64,000 nucleotides of DNA, taken from positions 2,046,001 through 2,110,000 of the forward strand of contig NZ_BSTD01000002.1 in assembly GCF_030269325.1 (NCBI RefSeq), read 5' to 3'. The number at the start of each line of letters is the position of its first letter. Position 1 is the first letter of the stretch. The translations under genes were made by a program, and so were the position numbers. Origin of the DNA: Amycolatopsis sp. NBRC 101858. Its GTDB lineage: Bacteria; Actinomycetota; Actinomycetes; Mycobacteriales; Pseudonocardiaceae. The notes under the pieces were generated by a model. The model had not been told where the DNA came from and made no database searches. It saw nothing but the letters and a program-made list of their open reading frames with translations. Shown here piece by piece: positions 49,785 through 57,701 of the stretch.

Positions 49785-50939
49785 CTAGTACACCCCGCCG
49801 TCACCGAACTCGCCAGGTCGCCACCAGGCATTCTTGACGCCGACGTCCGACACGTAGGAAAAGGACGTCTCTTGGTTGTGCTGAGCAGAGCCGAGTTCCG
49901 CATTGGTGAAGTCCGACATGCTCAGATTGGTGCCGTTGAAGTTGACACCATCGAGGCGCGCGTTCTCGAAATCGACCGAATACACGTCCGCACGCTCCAG
50001 GTTCGCGCTCTGCAGGTATGAGCAGGCAAGCTCTGTTCTCCAGAGTTTCGCACCAGACAGGTCGGCCTTCACCAGACTGACCCCTTCGAGATCCGCATTT
50101 GTGAGATCCACACCATCCAGCTTCAGACCGGAGAGATCCGCACCGGTGAGCCGCACGCCCTTCAAATCGACGACAGCACCGCGATCTTGGGCACGGTTCC
50201 TTCGACCGAGCACCTTAAGGGCTTCCAGCACGTCGTCGCTCGGCGATTCCCACCGGAAAGGCGGTGGACACGAGCCGCGCTCTCTTAGTTGCGAGGATCC
50301 ATCATTCTTCGACAGGCGACCCCGGATAAAGGATGACAGCTGCGCTACAATGGCCGACTGATCACGAGGTGAATCAGTCGCCACTCTTTCCAGCGTACGA
50401 ATGCCACCCAACCGCAGCTGCATGTTGTCATCACCCTTAGCGTTGATCTGACCCAAGGCCGAATCCAACCGAGCGACGACTTGCCTATCCTGGTCAATCT
50501 TGACCTGCTCGCGCGAATTCGATGCCAGCTGGGAGCTGGGCAAATTCGCGAAAGCTGCAGAGAGCGCGGAGACTAAGGCAGCCGCTACCGCCAGCCGATT
50601 CGAGTGAGAGGCGGACTCCCCGGACGAACTCTGACGGGGAGTCGAAGTATCCAGGACTTCGGTGACGAGCACTCCGCCCCGTCCCGACATAGTCAGCCAC
50701 TCGAAACTCTTCGGTTTCGCCGAAGAAGCGGAGGCCGACCGGGAAGCCCGGAATATCGTCCACCCTGCCGCACCGACGATCACCGCCAGTGGCGCCCACC
50801 ACCATGTCGCAAGCCAGCCGACCGTGGCGGTCCAGCCAGGCCACCAGAACCGCCACGTTCCAACGATGACGACACCCACCGCCGAGGCGCCCAAGATCAC
50901 GCCGACCAGGCGAAACTTCCATTGTCTCCGATCGCTCAC
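49785..50939 (-). CDS. Membrane-anchored pentapeptide-repeat protein
   Basis: A 384-residue protein. Two hydrophobic segments at the N-terminus (about 10-30 and 40-62) are followed by a third near 115-130. The C-terminal region (about 260-370) has A(D/N)LxG-type pentapeptide repeats: LTGADLSGLKLDGVDLTNADL, KADLSGAKLWR, ADVYSVDFENARLDGVNF. These form a right-handed quadrilateral helix. The base composition is visibly lower in GC than the neighbours, with codons such as TTC-poor AAA and ATC-rich AT-ending mixes, suggesting acquisition from outside. Possible role: surface binding or gyrase-like mimicry; unproven. Confidence 0.8.
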   Translation of the reverse strand: MSDRRQWKFRLVGVILGASAVGVVIVGTWRFWWPGWTATVGWLATWWWAPLAVIVGAAGWTIFRASRSASASSAKPKSFEWLTMSGRGGVLVTEVLDTSTPRQSSSGESASHSNRLAVAAALVSALSAAFANLPSSQLASNSREQVKIDQDRQVVARLDSALGQINAKGDDNMQLRLGGIRTLERVATDSPRDQSAIVAQLSSFIRGRLSKNDGSSQLRERGSCPPPFRWESPSDDVLEALKVLGRRNRAQDRGAVVDLKGVRLTGADLSGLKLDGVDLTNADLEGVSLVKADLSGAKLWRTELACSYLQSANLERADVYSVDFENARLDGVNFNGTNLSMSDFTNAELGSAQHNQETSFSYVSDVGVKNAWWRPGEFGDGGVY

Positions 50940-50979
50940 GACCCGAGTATCCCACTCCGAGCCGAGGCGCCATCCACCG

Positions 50980-51405
50980 TCAGTCCTCTTCGGACAGCTC
51001 CACGATCGGGATCACCCGCTTGGCCTCCCTGGCTTTCGCCTGGTGGTCGGCCAGGAACGGGTACAGCTTCTCCAACTCCGCCCAAGTCCGCACGTAGTCG
51101 GCCCCCAGCAGCGGCAGCGCTTCCCCGTCGAATTCGTGGCCGTCCACCTCCACCTTCACCCGGGAGTCGGCGATCAGGTTCAGGTACCAGCCCGGGTGCT
51201 TCGGCGCCCCGATGTTGGACGCCACCACCAGCAGCCGGGCGCCGTCGCGGTGGTACATCATCGGCACCGTTCTCGGTTTCCCGGAGTTCCGGCCCCTCGT
51301 CGTGAGGAGCACCAGCCGCTCGCGGTGCATGCCCTCGACCTCGCCGCCCGCGCGGAACTGCTCGATCACGCGCCGGTTCGTCGCCTGGACGTCGATGGTG
51401 TCCAT
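50980..51405 (-). CDS. Deazaflavin-dependent nitroreductase family protein
   Basis: A 141-residue protein of the Ddn/F420-binding split-barrel family. LVLLTTRGRNSGKPRTVPMMY is the characteristic segment, and NIGAPKHPGWYLNLIAD is the cofactor-side motif. It likely uses F420 to reduce nitro or enone compounds. ATG 51405 is used. GTG 51411, overlapping the previous gene's stop by GTGA, is an alternative start. It is probably co-transcribed with the membrane protein gene before it. Confidence 0.9.
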   Translation of the reverse strand: MDTIDVQATNRRVIEQFRAGGEVEGMHRERLVLLTTRGRNSGKPRTVPMMYHRDGARLLVVASNIGAPKHPGWYLNLIADSRVKVEVDGHEFDGEALPLLGADYVRTWAELEKLYPFLADHQAKAREAKRVIPIVELSEED

Positions 51406-51407
51406 GG

Positions 51408-51950
51408 TCACTGGTCGTAGTAGCGGGTCGTCGGCGGCGGCTGCTGTTGCGGATACTGGCGCGTCGGCGGCGCGGGTTGCTGCTGGCTGCGGCGCCGGTG
51501 CAGCGTGCGGGCGCTCGCCGCCATGCTGTTGACCACGGCGGCGATCACGAGCCCGATGACGAGGTTGATCGCGGCCGTGGCGATCTTCGCGCTCGGTGCG
51601 ACGGTCAGCGTCAGCGGCAGGACCACCGCGATCAGCGTCACCAGCACCATGATCCAGCCGAAGAACTGCGACGGCGCGGGCGTGGCGACGCTGAGCAGGT
51701 GCATCAGCCCGGTGGCGAGCAGGGCCACCGCGGCGGCGACCAGCGCGTACGTCGTGGTGCTCGCGTTGCCCCAGACGCCTTCGCCTTTTGGGGCCAGCAC
51801 TTCGACCTCGAAGACGCCGCGCGCGATCAGCAACCCGACCACCGCGAGCAGGGCCGCGATCACCGCCGTCGCCACGCCACCCGCCCACAGCCTGCGCGCG
51901 TCGATCCCCGGGCGGACGTCCTGGGGCTGGTTCCCGTAGTAGTCGGCCAT
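51408..51950 (-). CDS. DUF6069-like four-helix membrane protein
   Basis: A 180-residue protein with hydrophobic helices near residues 22-43, 68-88, 95-118 and 122-145, plus a Gln/Pro-rich cytoplasmic tail (about 150-180). ATG 51950 gives MADYYGNQPQDV. Proteins of this arrangement have been called DUF6069; function unknown. Start-stop overlap with the F420-type enzyme gene suggests an operon. AGGGCTCTG-like sequence upstream offers only a weak site. Confidence 0.75.
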   Translation of the reverse strand: MADYYGNQPQDVRPGIDARRLWAGGVATAVIAALLAVVGLLIARGVFEVEVLAPKGEGVWGNASTTTYALVAAAVALLATGLMHLLSVATPAPSQFFGWIMVLVTLIAVVLPLTLTVAPSAKIATAAINLVIGLVIAAVVNSMAASARTLHRRRSQQQPAPPTRQYPQQQPPPTTRYYDQ

Positions 51951-52057
51951 CAGAGCCTTCCTAGGTCGGCGGCGCCTCTCGGCGTCGATTGTCCCCTCTT
52001 TCGGCTCCGCCCGCGCGACTTGCGCTGGAGCGCACTCCAGCTCGTACCGTCGAAGCC

Positions 52058-53017
52058 ATGAGCACCGCACAGCACAAGATCGGATCGGGCTTCGGCGCCG
52101 GCACCACGGCCGCCGAAGCAGTCGCGGGCGTCGACCTCACCGGCAAGCTCGCCGTCGTCACCGGCGGGTACTCCGGGATCGGCCTCGAAACCACCCGCGC
52201 GCTCACCGGCGCCGGCGCGCACGTCGTCGTCCCGGCCCGCCGTCGCGCCACCGCCGAAGAGGCCCTCGCGGGGGTCGACGACGTCGAGGTCGACGAGCTG
52301 GACCTGGGCGACCTCGACAGCGTCCGCGCGTTCGCCGAGCGCTTCCTGGCCTCCGGACGGCGGATCGACCTCCTCATCGCCAACGCGGGCGTGATGGCGT
52401 GTCCCGAGACGCGCGTCGGCCCGGGCTGGGAAGCCCAGTTCGCCACCAACCACCTCGGTCACTTCGCGCTGGTCAACCGGCTGTGGCCGGCCGTCGCCGA
52501 CGGCGCCCGCGTCGTCTCGCTGTCCTCGCGCGGCCACCACAACTCGCCCATCCGCTGGGACGACGTCCAGTTCGAGCGCGGCTACGACAAGTGGGCGGCC
52601 TACGGGCAGGCGAAGACGGCCAACGTGCTCTTCGCCGTCCGGCTCGACGAGCTGGCCGCCTCCCGGGGCGTCCACGCGTTCGCGCTGCACCCGGGCGGCA
52701 TCATGACGCCGCTGCAGCGGCACCTGCCGAAGGAGGAGATGATCGAGCGCGGCTGGATCGACGAGGCCGGCACCTTCCTGGTGCAGTTCAAGACGCCCGA
52801 GCAGGGCGCGGCGACCACGGTCTGGGCCGCGACGTCGCCGCAGCTGGCCGGGCTCGGCGGGCTGTACCTCGAGGACTGCGACGTCGCCGAACTGTCCCCT
52901 CCGGACGCCGAGGGCATGACCGAGTCGGGTGTCCGCCGGTACGCCGTGGACCGCGAAGAGGCCCGTCGACTGTGGACGCTGTCGGCGGAGCTGACCGGCG
53001 TGGACGCTTTCGCGTGA
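52058..53017 (+). CDS. Short-chain dehydrogenase/reductase
   Basis: A 319-residue SDR of the retinol-dehydrogenase-like kind. VVTGGYSGIGLET binds the cofactor, IANAGVMACP carries NAG, SLSSRGHHN the Ser, and YGQAKTANVLF the catalytic Tyr and Lys. FATNHLGHFALVNRLWP is the family's substrate-side motif. It is divergent from the DUF6069-like gene. ATG 52058 gives MSTAQHKIGSG. Substrate unknown. Confidence 0.9.
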   Translation: MSTAQHKIGSGFGAGTTAAEAVAGVDLTGKLAVVTGGYSGIGLETTRALTGAGAHVVVPARRRATAEEALAGVDDVEVDELDLGDLDSVRAFAERFLASGRRIDLLIANAGVMACPETRVGPGWEAQFATNHLGHFALVNRLWPAVADGARVVSLSSRGHHNSPIRWDDVQFERGYDKWAAYGQAKTANVLFAVRLDELAASRGVHAFALHPGGIMTPLQRHLPKEEMIERGWIDEAGTFLVQFKTPEQGAATTVWAATSPQLAGLGGLYLEDCDVAELSPPDAEGMTESGVRRYAVDREEARRLWTLSAELTGVDAFA

Positions 53018-53097
53018 TCTTTTGACGTTTGCCGCTCACGCGATCGGGGTACATCGCGGCCGTGGCCGACGACGGCGGGAGAACGGGGAACGCGCCG

Positions 53098-54714
53098 ATG
53101 AGCGACGCGGACGACGTCACGTGTGCTCGTTTCGACCTCGGCGAGTTCGCCGTCACTCCGCGCCCGCTCGACGAGCGTCCGCCGGAGCTGCTGGCCGGGC
53201 GCTACGAGGTCGGCAGGCTGATCGGCAGCGGCGGCTCGGCGCGCGTGTACCGCGCCTACGACCTGCGGCTCGAGCGGGAGGTCGCGGTCAAGGTCTACGA
53301 CCGGGACGTGGTCGCGCTGGACCAGCGCCGCCGGTTGCGCGAGATGAGCATCCAGGCCGGCATCACCCACCCGGGCGTGGTGGCGCTGCTCGACAGCGGC
53401 ACCGACCACGGCCGGACGTACCTGGTGATGCAGCTGGTCGAGGGCGAGAACCTGGCGGAGCGGCTGCTGGGCGGCCCGATGCCGACGGACCGGGTGACGG
53501 CGCTGGCCGACGGTCTCGCCGAGGCGCTGGCCCACGTCCACGCGCGGCGGATCGTCCACCGGGATCTCAAGCCCGCCAACGTGTTCCTGTCCGCGCACGG
53601 CCCGCTGATCGGCGACTTCGGCATCGCCCACGCCCTCGACACGACGCACATCACCGGCACGGGCGTGGTCCCGGGCACGGCGGCGTACCTGGCACCGGAG
53701 CAGGTCAGCGGCGAGCCGGCAGGCCCACCGGCGGACGTGTACGCGCTCGGGCTGATCTTGCTGGAGTGCGTGACGGGCCACCGCGAGTACGCGGGCACGA
53801 TGATCGAGGCGGCCATGGCCCGGTTGACCCGCCCGCCCCGGATCCCGGAGGGGCTGCCGCCCTCGCTGGCGCACACGATCCGCCGGATGACCCGGCGAGA
53901 GCCATCCGACCGCCCGACGGCGGACGAGGTGCGCCGGCTGCTGCACGCCCCGCCACCGACGTTGCCATGGGCCACCGGAGGCCGGTTCGCCGCGGCGGGG
54001 ATGCTGCGAAGGTGGCACCGCGCGACTCCGGCGGGCCGCGGCTTGCTGGGCGCGACGGGCCGGCGCCGGGCCGCGGAGGCCGACGGCGGGCAGGTCGGTG
54101 GGGCGATCGCCGGGGACTCCGGCCAGTTCGACGCCCCGGCGAGCGGACCCGGCGCGGCCGGCGACCACCAGCCGACCGACTCCACGCCAGGCCACCCGGA
54201 CCCGCGCGCACACACCTCGACCGACCGAGGCCCGTTCGATGCCCCGGCGAGCGGCCCCTTCGATCCCACCCTGGCCGACACCGGGATCCCCCACCAAGCC
54301 ACCACCCCCAGCGGCCCACGCAAGATCCTCGCCGCCGTAGGCCTGTCAGCAGCCAGCCTCCCCGCTCAGCGTCGCCGGTTCACCGCCGCCGCCGGGCTTA
54401 CCGCCGCCGCCGTTGCCGCCGTCTCCGCCATGGTGCTCTCCTCGCACGCACCCGAGACCCGCACTCCCGCCCAGCCGCCGGCGCCCAGTTCCTCCGCTCC
54501 CACCCCAGAGCCGCTCGCCGGGTCCGGGACGCCGGATCCGGCGGGCCCCGCCGTCACCGAATCCGCCGATCTCGAACCCGCCGCCGTCACCCGGCCGGCC
54601 CAGTCCGCGCCGAAGACCACGAAGCCCGGCAAACCACCGAAGACCGAGCCGCACGGCAACGGCAACGGCAACGGCATCAACAAGGGCAAAGGCAAGGGCC
54701 CGGGCCACGACTAG
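53098..54714 (+). CDS. Membrane-anchored Ser/Thr protein kinase
   Basis: A 538-residue receptor-like kinase. The catalytic domain (about 35-285) shows the Gly loop GSGGSARVY, Lys in EVAVKVY, HRDLKPANVFL near 154 and DFGIAHA. A Pro/Ala-rich linker follows (about 290-420), one transmembrane segment (about 425-447), and a Gly/Asn/Lys-rich outer tail. No PASTA domains are seen. ATG 53098 has GGGGA about 8 nt upstream; the longer GTG start at 53062 is possible. Its signal and substrates are unknown. Confidence 0.9.
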   Translation: MSDADDVTCARFDLGEFAVTPRPLDERPPELLAGRYEVGRLIGSGGSARVYRAYDLRLEREVAVKVYDRDVVALDQRRRLREMSIQAGITHPGVVALLDSGTDHGRTYLVMQLVEGENLAERLLGGPMPTDRVTALADGLAEALAHVHARRIVHRDLKPANVFLSAHGPLIGDFGIAHALDTTHITGTGVVPGTAAYLAPEQVSGEPAGPPADVYALGLILLECVTGHREYAGTMIEAAMARLTRPPRIPEGLPPSLAHTIRRMTRREPSDRPTADEVRRLLHAPPPTLPWATGGRFAAAGMLRRWHRATPAGRGLLGATGRRRAAEADGGQVGGAIAGDSGQFDAPASGPGAAGDHQPTDSTPGHPDPRAHTSTDRGPFDAPASGPFDPTLADTGIPHQATTPSGPRKILAAVGLSAASLPAQRRRFTAAAGLTAAAVAAVSAMVLSSHAPETRTPAQPPAPSSSAPTPEPLAGSGTPDPAGPAVTESADLEPAAVTRPAQSAPKTTKPGKPPKTEPHGNGNGNGINKGKGKGPGHD

Positions 54715-54947
54715 GACCACCGGCCGGGCCGATCCGGGCCCAACGGCCCTAGCGCCCGAAACCCATTCCCCATAAAACGTAAGTCGTCTCGAATTGTTTC
54801 CCCGAATTCGGACTCGAAGCAATAACGACCGGTAACCGGAACCCGCCCCGTGCCGACTCACACCACGTGTCCGCACCGGGTTTCCGCCCCGGGCACCACC
54901 GCCGGGAATCCCCGCCCGGCCGGTTCGACGACTTTCCGGAGGTCTTG

Positions 54948-55259
54948 ATGAGTGTCCACGCTGCCCTCGTGCGGCCGGTTTTCGGAACACCGCGCGGGCG
55001 GCACGCCAAGCCCCGCGCCACGTGGCCGCGCGTTGCCGTCAGGACGCTCTTCCTCTTGTGCGCGGTGATCTCCACCGGCGCCGTCGTCGGTGCCGGCTGG
55101 CCGCCGGTGCTGCTCGTCGTGCCCGCCACCGCGCTCGTGCTGCTCGTCGCCGGCGTCGTGAAACTGCGGACCGCGGCCCGGAAGATCGACACCATCTTCG
55201 CCGAAGAACTGTCCCGGGAAACACCTGCCGAAAACGGCGTGAGCGTCGAGATTTCCTGA
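54948..55259 (+). CDS. Small two-helix membrane protein
   Basis: A 103-residue protein. Helices near residues 28-48 and 52-70 cross the membrane, with a cytoplasmic basic N-terminus (RPVFGTPRGRHAKPRATWPR). GGAGG lies 5 nt upstream of the ATG. Function unknown. It precedes the papain-like operon by 142 nt, with no clear terminator, so co-transcription is possible. The 233-nt gap before it holds imperfect GC-rich repeats and no recognised RNA. Confidence 0.7.
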   Translation: MSVHAALVRPVFGTPRGRHAKPRATWPRVAVRTLFLLCAVISTGAVVGAGWPPVLLVVPATALVLLVAGVVKLRTAARKIDTIFAEELSRETPAENGVSVEIS

Positions 55260-55401
55260 CTTACAGATCATTTCCGCACCGCCACAAAACTGCTCCTCGG
55301 CAAAGGGATGACACCCCTGGTGACCGCACCCGGCCCGGCGTAAAACAGGTCGGGCACGGCCACCGCAACGCCCGCGAGGCGTTCCAGATTGGGGAGTCAG
55401 C

Positions 55402-56532
55402 ATGGCCGATCCCACCACCCCCGCGCCGCCGGTCGAGCTCGACCGGGTCCGCACCGAACTGGCCGCACAGGGCCATCCGTGGGTCATGGGCGAGAACTCC
55501 ATGACCATTCTCGAAGAAGACCAGCGCCGGCACCGCCTGGGTGTGCCGCTGCCGCCGGAGAACGAACGGCGTGAGCTGGAAACGCAGGCGAAGTCCCTCA
55601 CCGCCGGGGAGGCCGCCCGCGCCGGCGCGGTTTCCGGGGCCGGTGCCCCCGCGCAGTTCGACAGCCGCAACGCCGGCGGCGCCAACTACGTCACGGCCGT
55701 CAAGGACCAGGGCGACTGCGGTTCCTGCGTCTCGTTCGGCACGGTCGCCGCGATGGAGACCGTCGCCGCCTACACCCGCGGGCAGCCGGGCCTGAAGCTC
55801 GACCTGTCCGAGGCGCACCTGTTCTACACCCACGGCGCGAACGACGGCGCGACCTGCGACACCGGTTGGATGCCCGACCGGGCCCTGAAGGCCTGCCACG
55901 ACGTCGGCATCACCTACGAGGACTACTTCCCGTACAGCCCGCGCAACCGCTCCGGCGCCAAGCTGAACGCCGACTGGCCGAACCGGCTCGCGACCACGCC
56001 GTCCTACACCGCGCTGACCGGCAACCCGGCGGCGATGAAGGAGAAGCTCGCCGCCTGCGGTGCGCTCATCGCGTGCTTCCTCGTGTACCAGGACTTCTTC
56101 TCCTACCAGACGGGCGTGTACCGCCACGTCACCGGCGCGCTGGCCGGTGGCCACTGCGTCACGCTCGTGGGCTACGACGACGCCCAGGGCTGCTGGATCG
56201 CGAAGAACAGCTGGAACACCAGCTGGGGCGACGGCGGCTTCTTCCGGATCGCCTACGGCGAGTGCGGCATCGAGACCTGGCAGGTCGAGCAGGTCGGCGC
56301 GGTGAACCTGCGCTCGTGGAGCGGCTCGACGTCGGTGCTGGGCTTGTGGAGCAACGACCAGGACCGCAACACCTGGGCGTACCTGAAGGACCTGGGCTGG
56401 CTCCACCTCGCCGCCGACGACGAGGTGATCAACAAAGCCATGCTCACCGAGCTCGTCGCCGCGAAGCAGGGTGGCCGTCCGGTCAACGCGTTCACCAGCA
56501 ACGGCACGATCATCGAGACCTACGTCTTCTAG
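55402..56532 (+). CDS. Papain-like C1 family cysteine protease
   Basis: A 376-residue protease. Residues 1-85 look like a prodomain, with no signal peptide. The C1 motifs are complete: Gln 103 in KDQGDCGSC, nucleophile Cys 109, His 251 in GGHCVTLVGYD and Asn 269 in AKNSWNTSWGDGGF. The usual Trp after the Cys (CGSCW) is Val. A domain of about 70 residues follows at the C-terminus (about 305-376), which recurs in the next gene. The gene heads an operon with that protein and a chagasin-type inhibitor. Cytoplasmic location is likely; export by another route is possible. Confidence 0.9.
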   Translation: MADPTTPAPPVELDRVRTELAAQGHPWVMGENSMTILEEDQRRHRLGVPLPPENERRELETQAKSLTAGEAARAGAVSGAGAPAQFDSRNAGGANYVTAVKDQGDCGSCVSFGTVAAMETVAAYTRGQPGLKLDLSEAHLFYTHGANDGATCDTGWMPDRALKACHDVGITYEDYFPYSPRNRSGAKLNADWPNRLATTPSYTALTGNPAAMKEKLAACGALIACFLVYQDFFSYQTGVYRHVTGALAGGHCVTLVGYDDAQGCWIAKNSWNTSWGDGGFFRIAYGECGIETWQVEQVGAVNLRSWSGSTSVLGLWSNDQDRNTWAYLKDLGWLHLAADDEVINKAMLTELVAAKQGGRPVNAFTSNGTIIETYVF

Positions 56533-56542
56533 GAGCCGCGAG

Positions 56543-56956
56543 ATGACCGCATCGACAAGCCCGTCCGCCGCTCCGACGGCCGTGGTACCCACCGCCAGCC
56601 CCGACACCGCACCGCAGCCCCTCACCCCGGACCAGCTGCACGCCACGACGACGTCGCTCACCGTCGAGCCGGGCGCCGAGCCGGTGCTGAGCCCGCCGGG
56701 TGCGCCGCAGACCGTCGCCGCGGCCACGACCGCCGCGGCCTGGCAGTCGAACAAGAAGGTGCTCGCGCTCTGGACGAACAACGCCGACCGCAACGGGTAC
56801 GCCTACGTCGACGGAGTCGGCTGGAAGCGCCTCGCGACGAACAGCGACAGCGTGCACGAGGCGCTGCTGGCCCTCGCGTCGTCGGGCCGGCTGGCCGGTT
56901 CGATCACCTATCCCGAGGCCGCCGACGGGCTGGTCCACGAGATCTACCTCTGGTGA
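56543..56956 (+). CDS. Protein sharing the papain-like enzyme's C-terminal domain
   Basis: A 137-residue protein. The first 65 residues are Pro/Ala/Thr-rich and disordered. The rest matches the protease's C-terminal domain: VLALWTNNADRNGYAYVDGVGWKRL against VLGLWSNDQDRNTWAYLKDLGWLHL, and both end in a HEIYLW or IETYVF strand. AGGAG lies upstream of ATG 56543, and its stop overlaps the inhibitor gene. A carrier, decoy or adaptor for the protease is inferred. No named family is recognised. Confidence 0.78.
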   Translation: MTASTSPSAAPTAVVPTASPDTAPQPLTPDQLHATTTSLTVEPGAEPVLSPPGAPQTVAAATTAAAWQSNKKVLALWTNNADRNGYAYVDGVGWKRLATNSDSVHEALLALASSGRLAGSITYPEAADGLVHEIYLW

Positions 56957-57261
56957 AGGTCCTCACGCTCGAAGCCGACGGCGCGGCGGCGGACGTCGCG
57001 CCCGGCGAGCGGCTGGAGCTGCGGTTGCCCGAGAACGCGGGCACCGGCTACCAGTGGGTGCTGGACGGTCCGGAGCCGCCGCTGCGGGTGGTCGAGGAGA
57101 CTCTCCACCCGGCAGCGGACCGGGCCGGCGGCACCGGCGAGCACCGGTTCGTCCTGCACGCGGACGGGCCGGGCGAGACGACGCTGGTGGCGCGCCACGC
57201 CCGCCCGTGGGAACCGGAGACCGAGCTGCACAGTTTCCGGCTGACGGTCCGGGTGCGCTAG
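56953..57261 (+). CDS. Chagasin-like (I42) cysteine protease inhibitor
   Basis: A 102-residue beta-sandwich protein. The three inhibitory loops of the chagasin family can be located: NAGTGYQW (residues 28-35, cf. NPTTGY), GGTGE (about 59-63, cf. GxG loop) and RPWE (84-87). Chagasins block papain-fold enzymes by inserting these loops in the active site. GTG 56953 overlaps the previous stop by GTGA. It lacks a signal peptide. Its partner is most likely the papain-like protease of the same operon. Confidence 0.85.
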   Translation: MKVLTLEADGAAADVAPGERLELRLPENAGTGYQWVLDGPEPPLRVVEETLHPAADRAGGTGEHRFVLHADGPGETTLVARHARPWEPETELHSFRLTVRVR

Positions 57262-57581
57262 CCCGCGTCCTGCCAGGGTTCGAAGCTGCGCAGCAGCAGC
57301 CTGACCTGAGCCGGGTCCCGGACCTCAGCCTCGACGCCGCCCGGCATCGCGATGATCAGGTGGGTGTCCCGGGCCGCGCAGCCGGCCGCCGTCGCGGCCA
57401 GGACCGCCGCCCCGCCGCCGTCGACGGCCGTGGCCATGGTCAGGTCCACCACCAGCCGGCGGGCTCCGGCGGCGTAGGCGTCTTCGACCGCCTGGTGGTA
57501 CGCGGCGGCCAGCCCGCCGTCGAAGAGACCGTCGACGGACAGGATGACCTCGTCTTCGAAGAGAACGCTGCGAAGTGTCAT
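57258..57581 (-). CDS. STAS-like protein without phosphoacceptor Ser
   Basis: A 107-residue STAS-fold protein: MTLRSVLFEDEVILSVDGL and LVVDLTMATAVDGGGAAVL. At the FLxS position the sequence is VDGGG, so no phosphorylatable Ser is present. It may act as a constitutive binder or scaffold. AGGAGG 6 nt upstream fixes ATG 57581. It converges with the inhibitor gene, overlapping by 4 nt. Confidence 0.75.
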   Translation of the reverse strand: MTLRSVLFEDEVILSVDGLFDGGLAAAYHQAVEDAYAAGARRLVVDLTMATAVDGGGAAVLAATAAGCAARDTHLIIAMPGGVEAEVRDPAQVRLLLRSFEPWQDAG

Positions 57582-57701
57582 CGAGACCTCCTGCCAACCG
57601 GGTTTTTCCCACCGGTGCGGGTTCTTCGTCAAAGGTTACGTCAGGCACCCGCGCGGGTGCAGGCTGAGAGCGTCACGGCTCGACGTCGAGGAGGACGGAC
57701 C

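Noticed and set aside
54715..54947. Possible c-di-AMP type riboswitch in the gap before the small membrane protein
   Set aside because: Some GGG-AAUCC-like words are present, but the conserved layout could not be traced, and the downstream gene is not a usual target.
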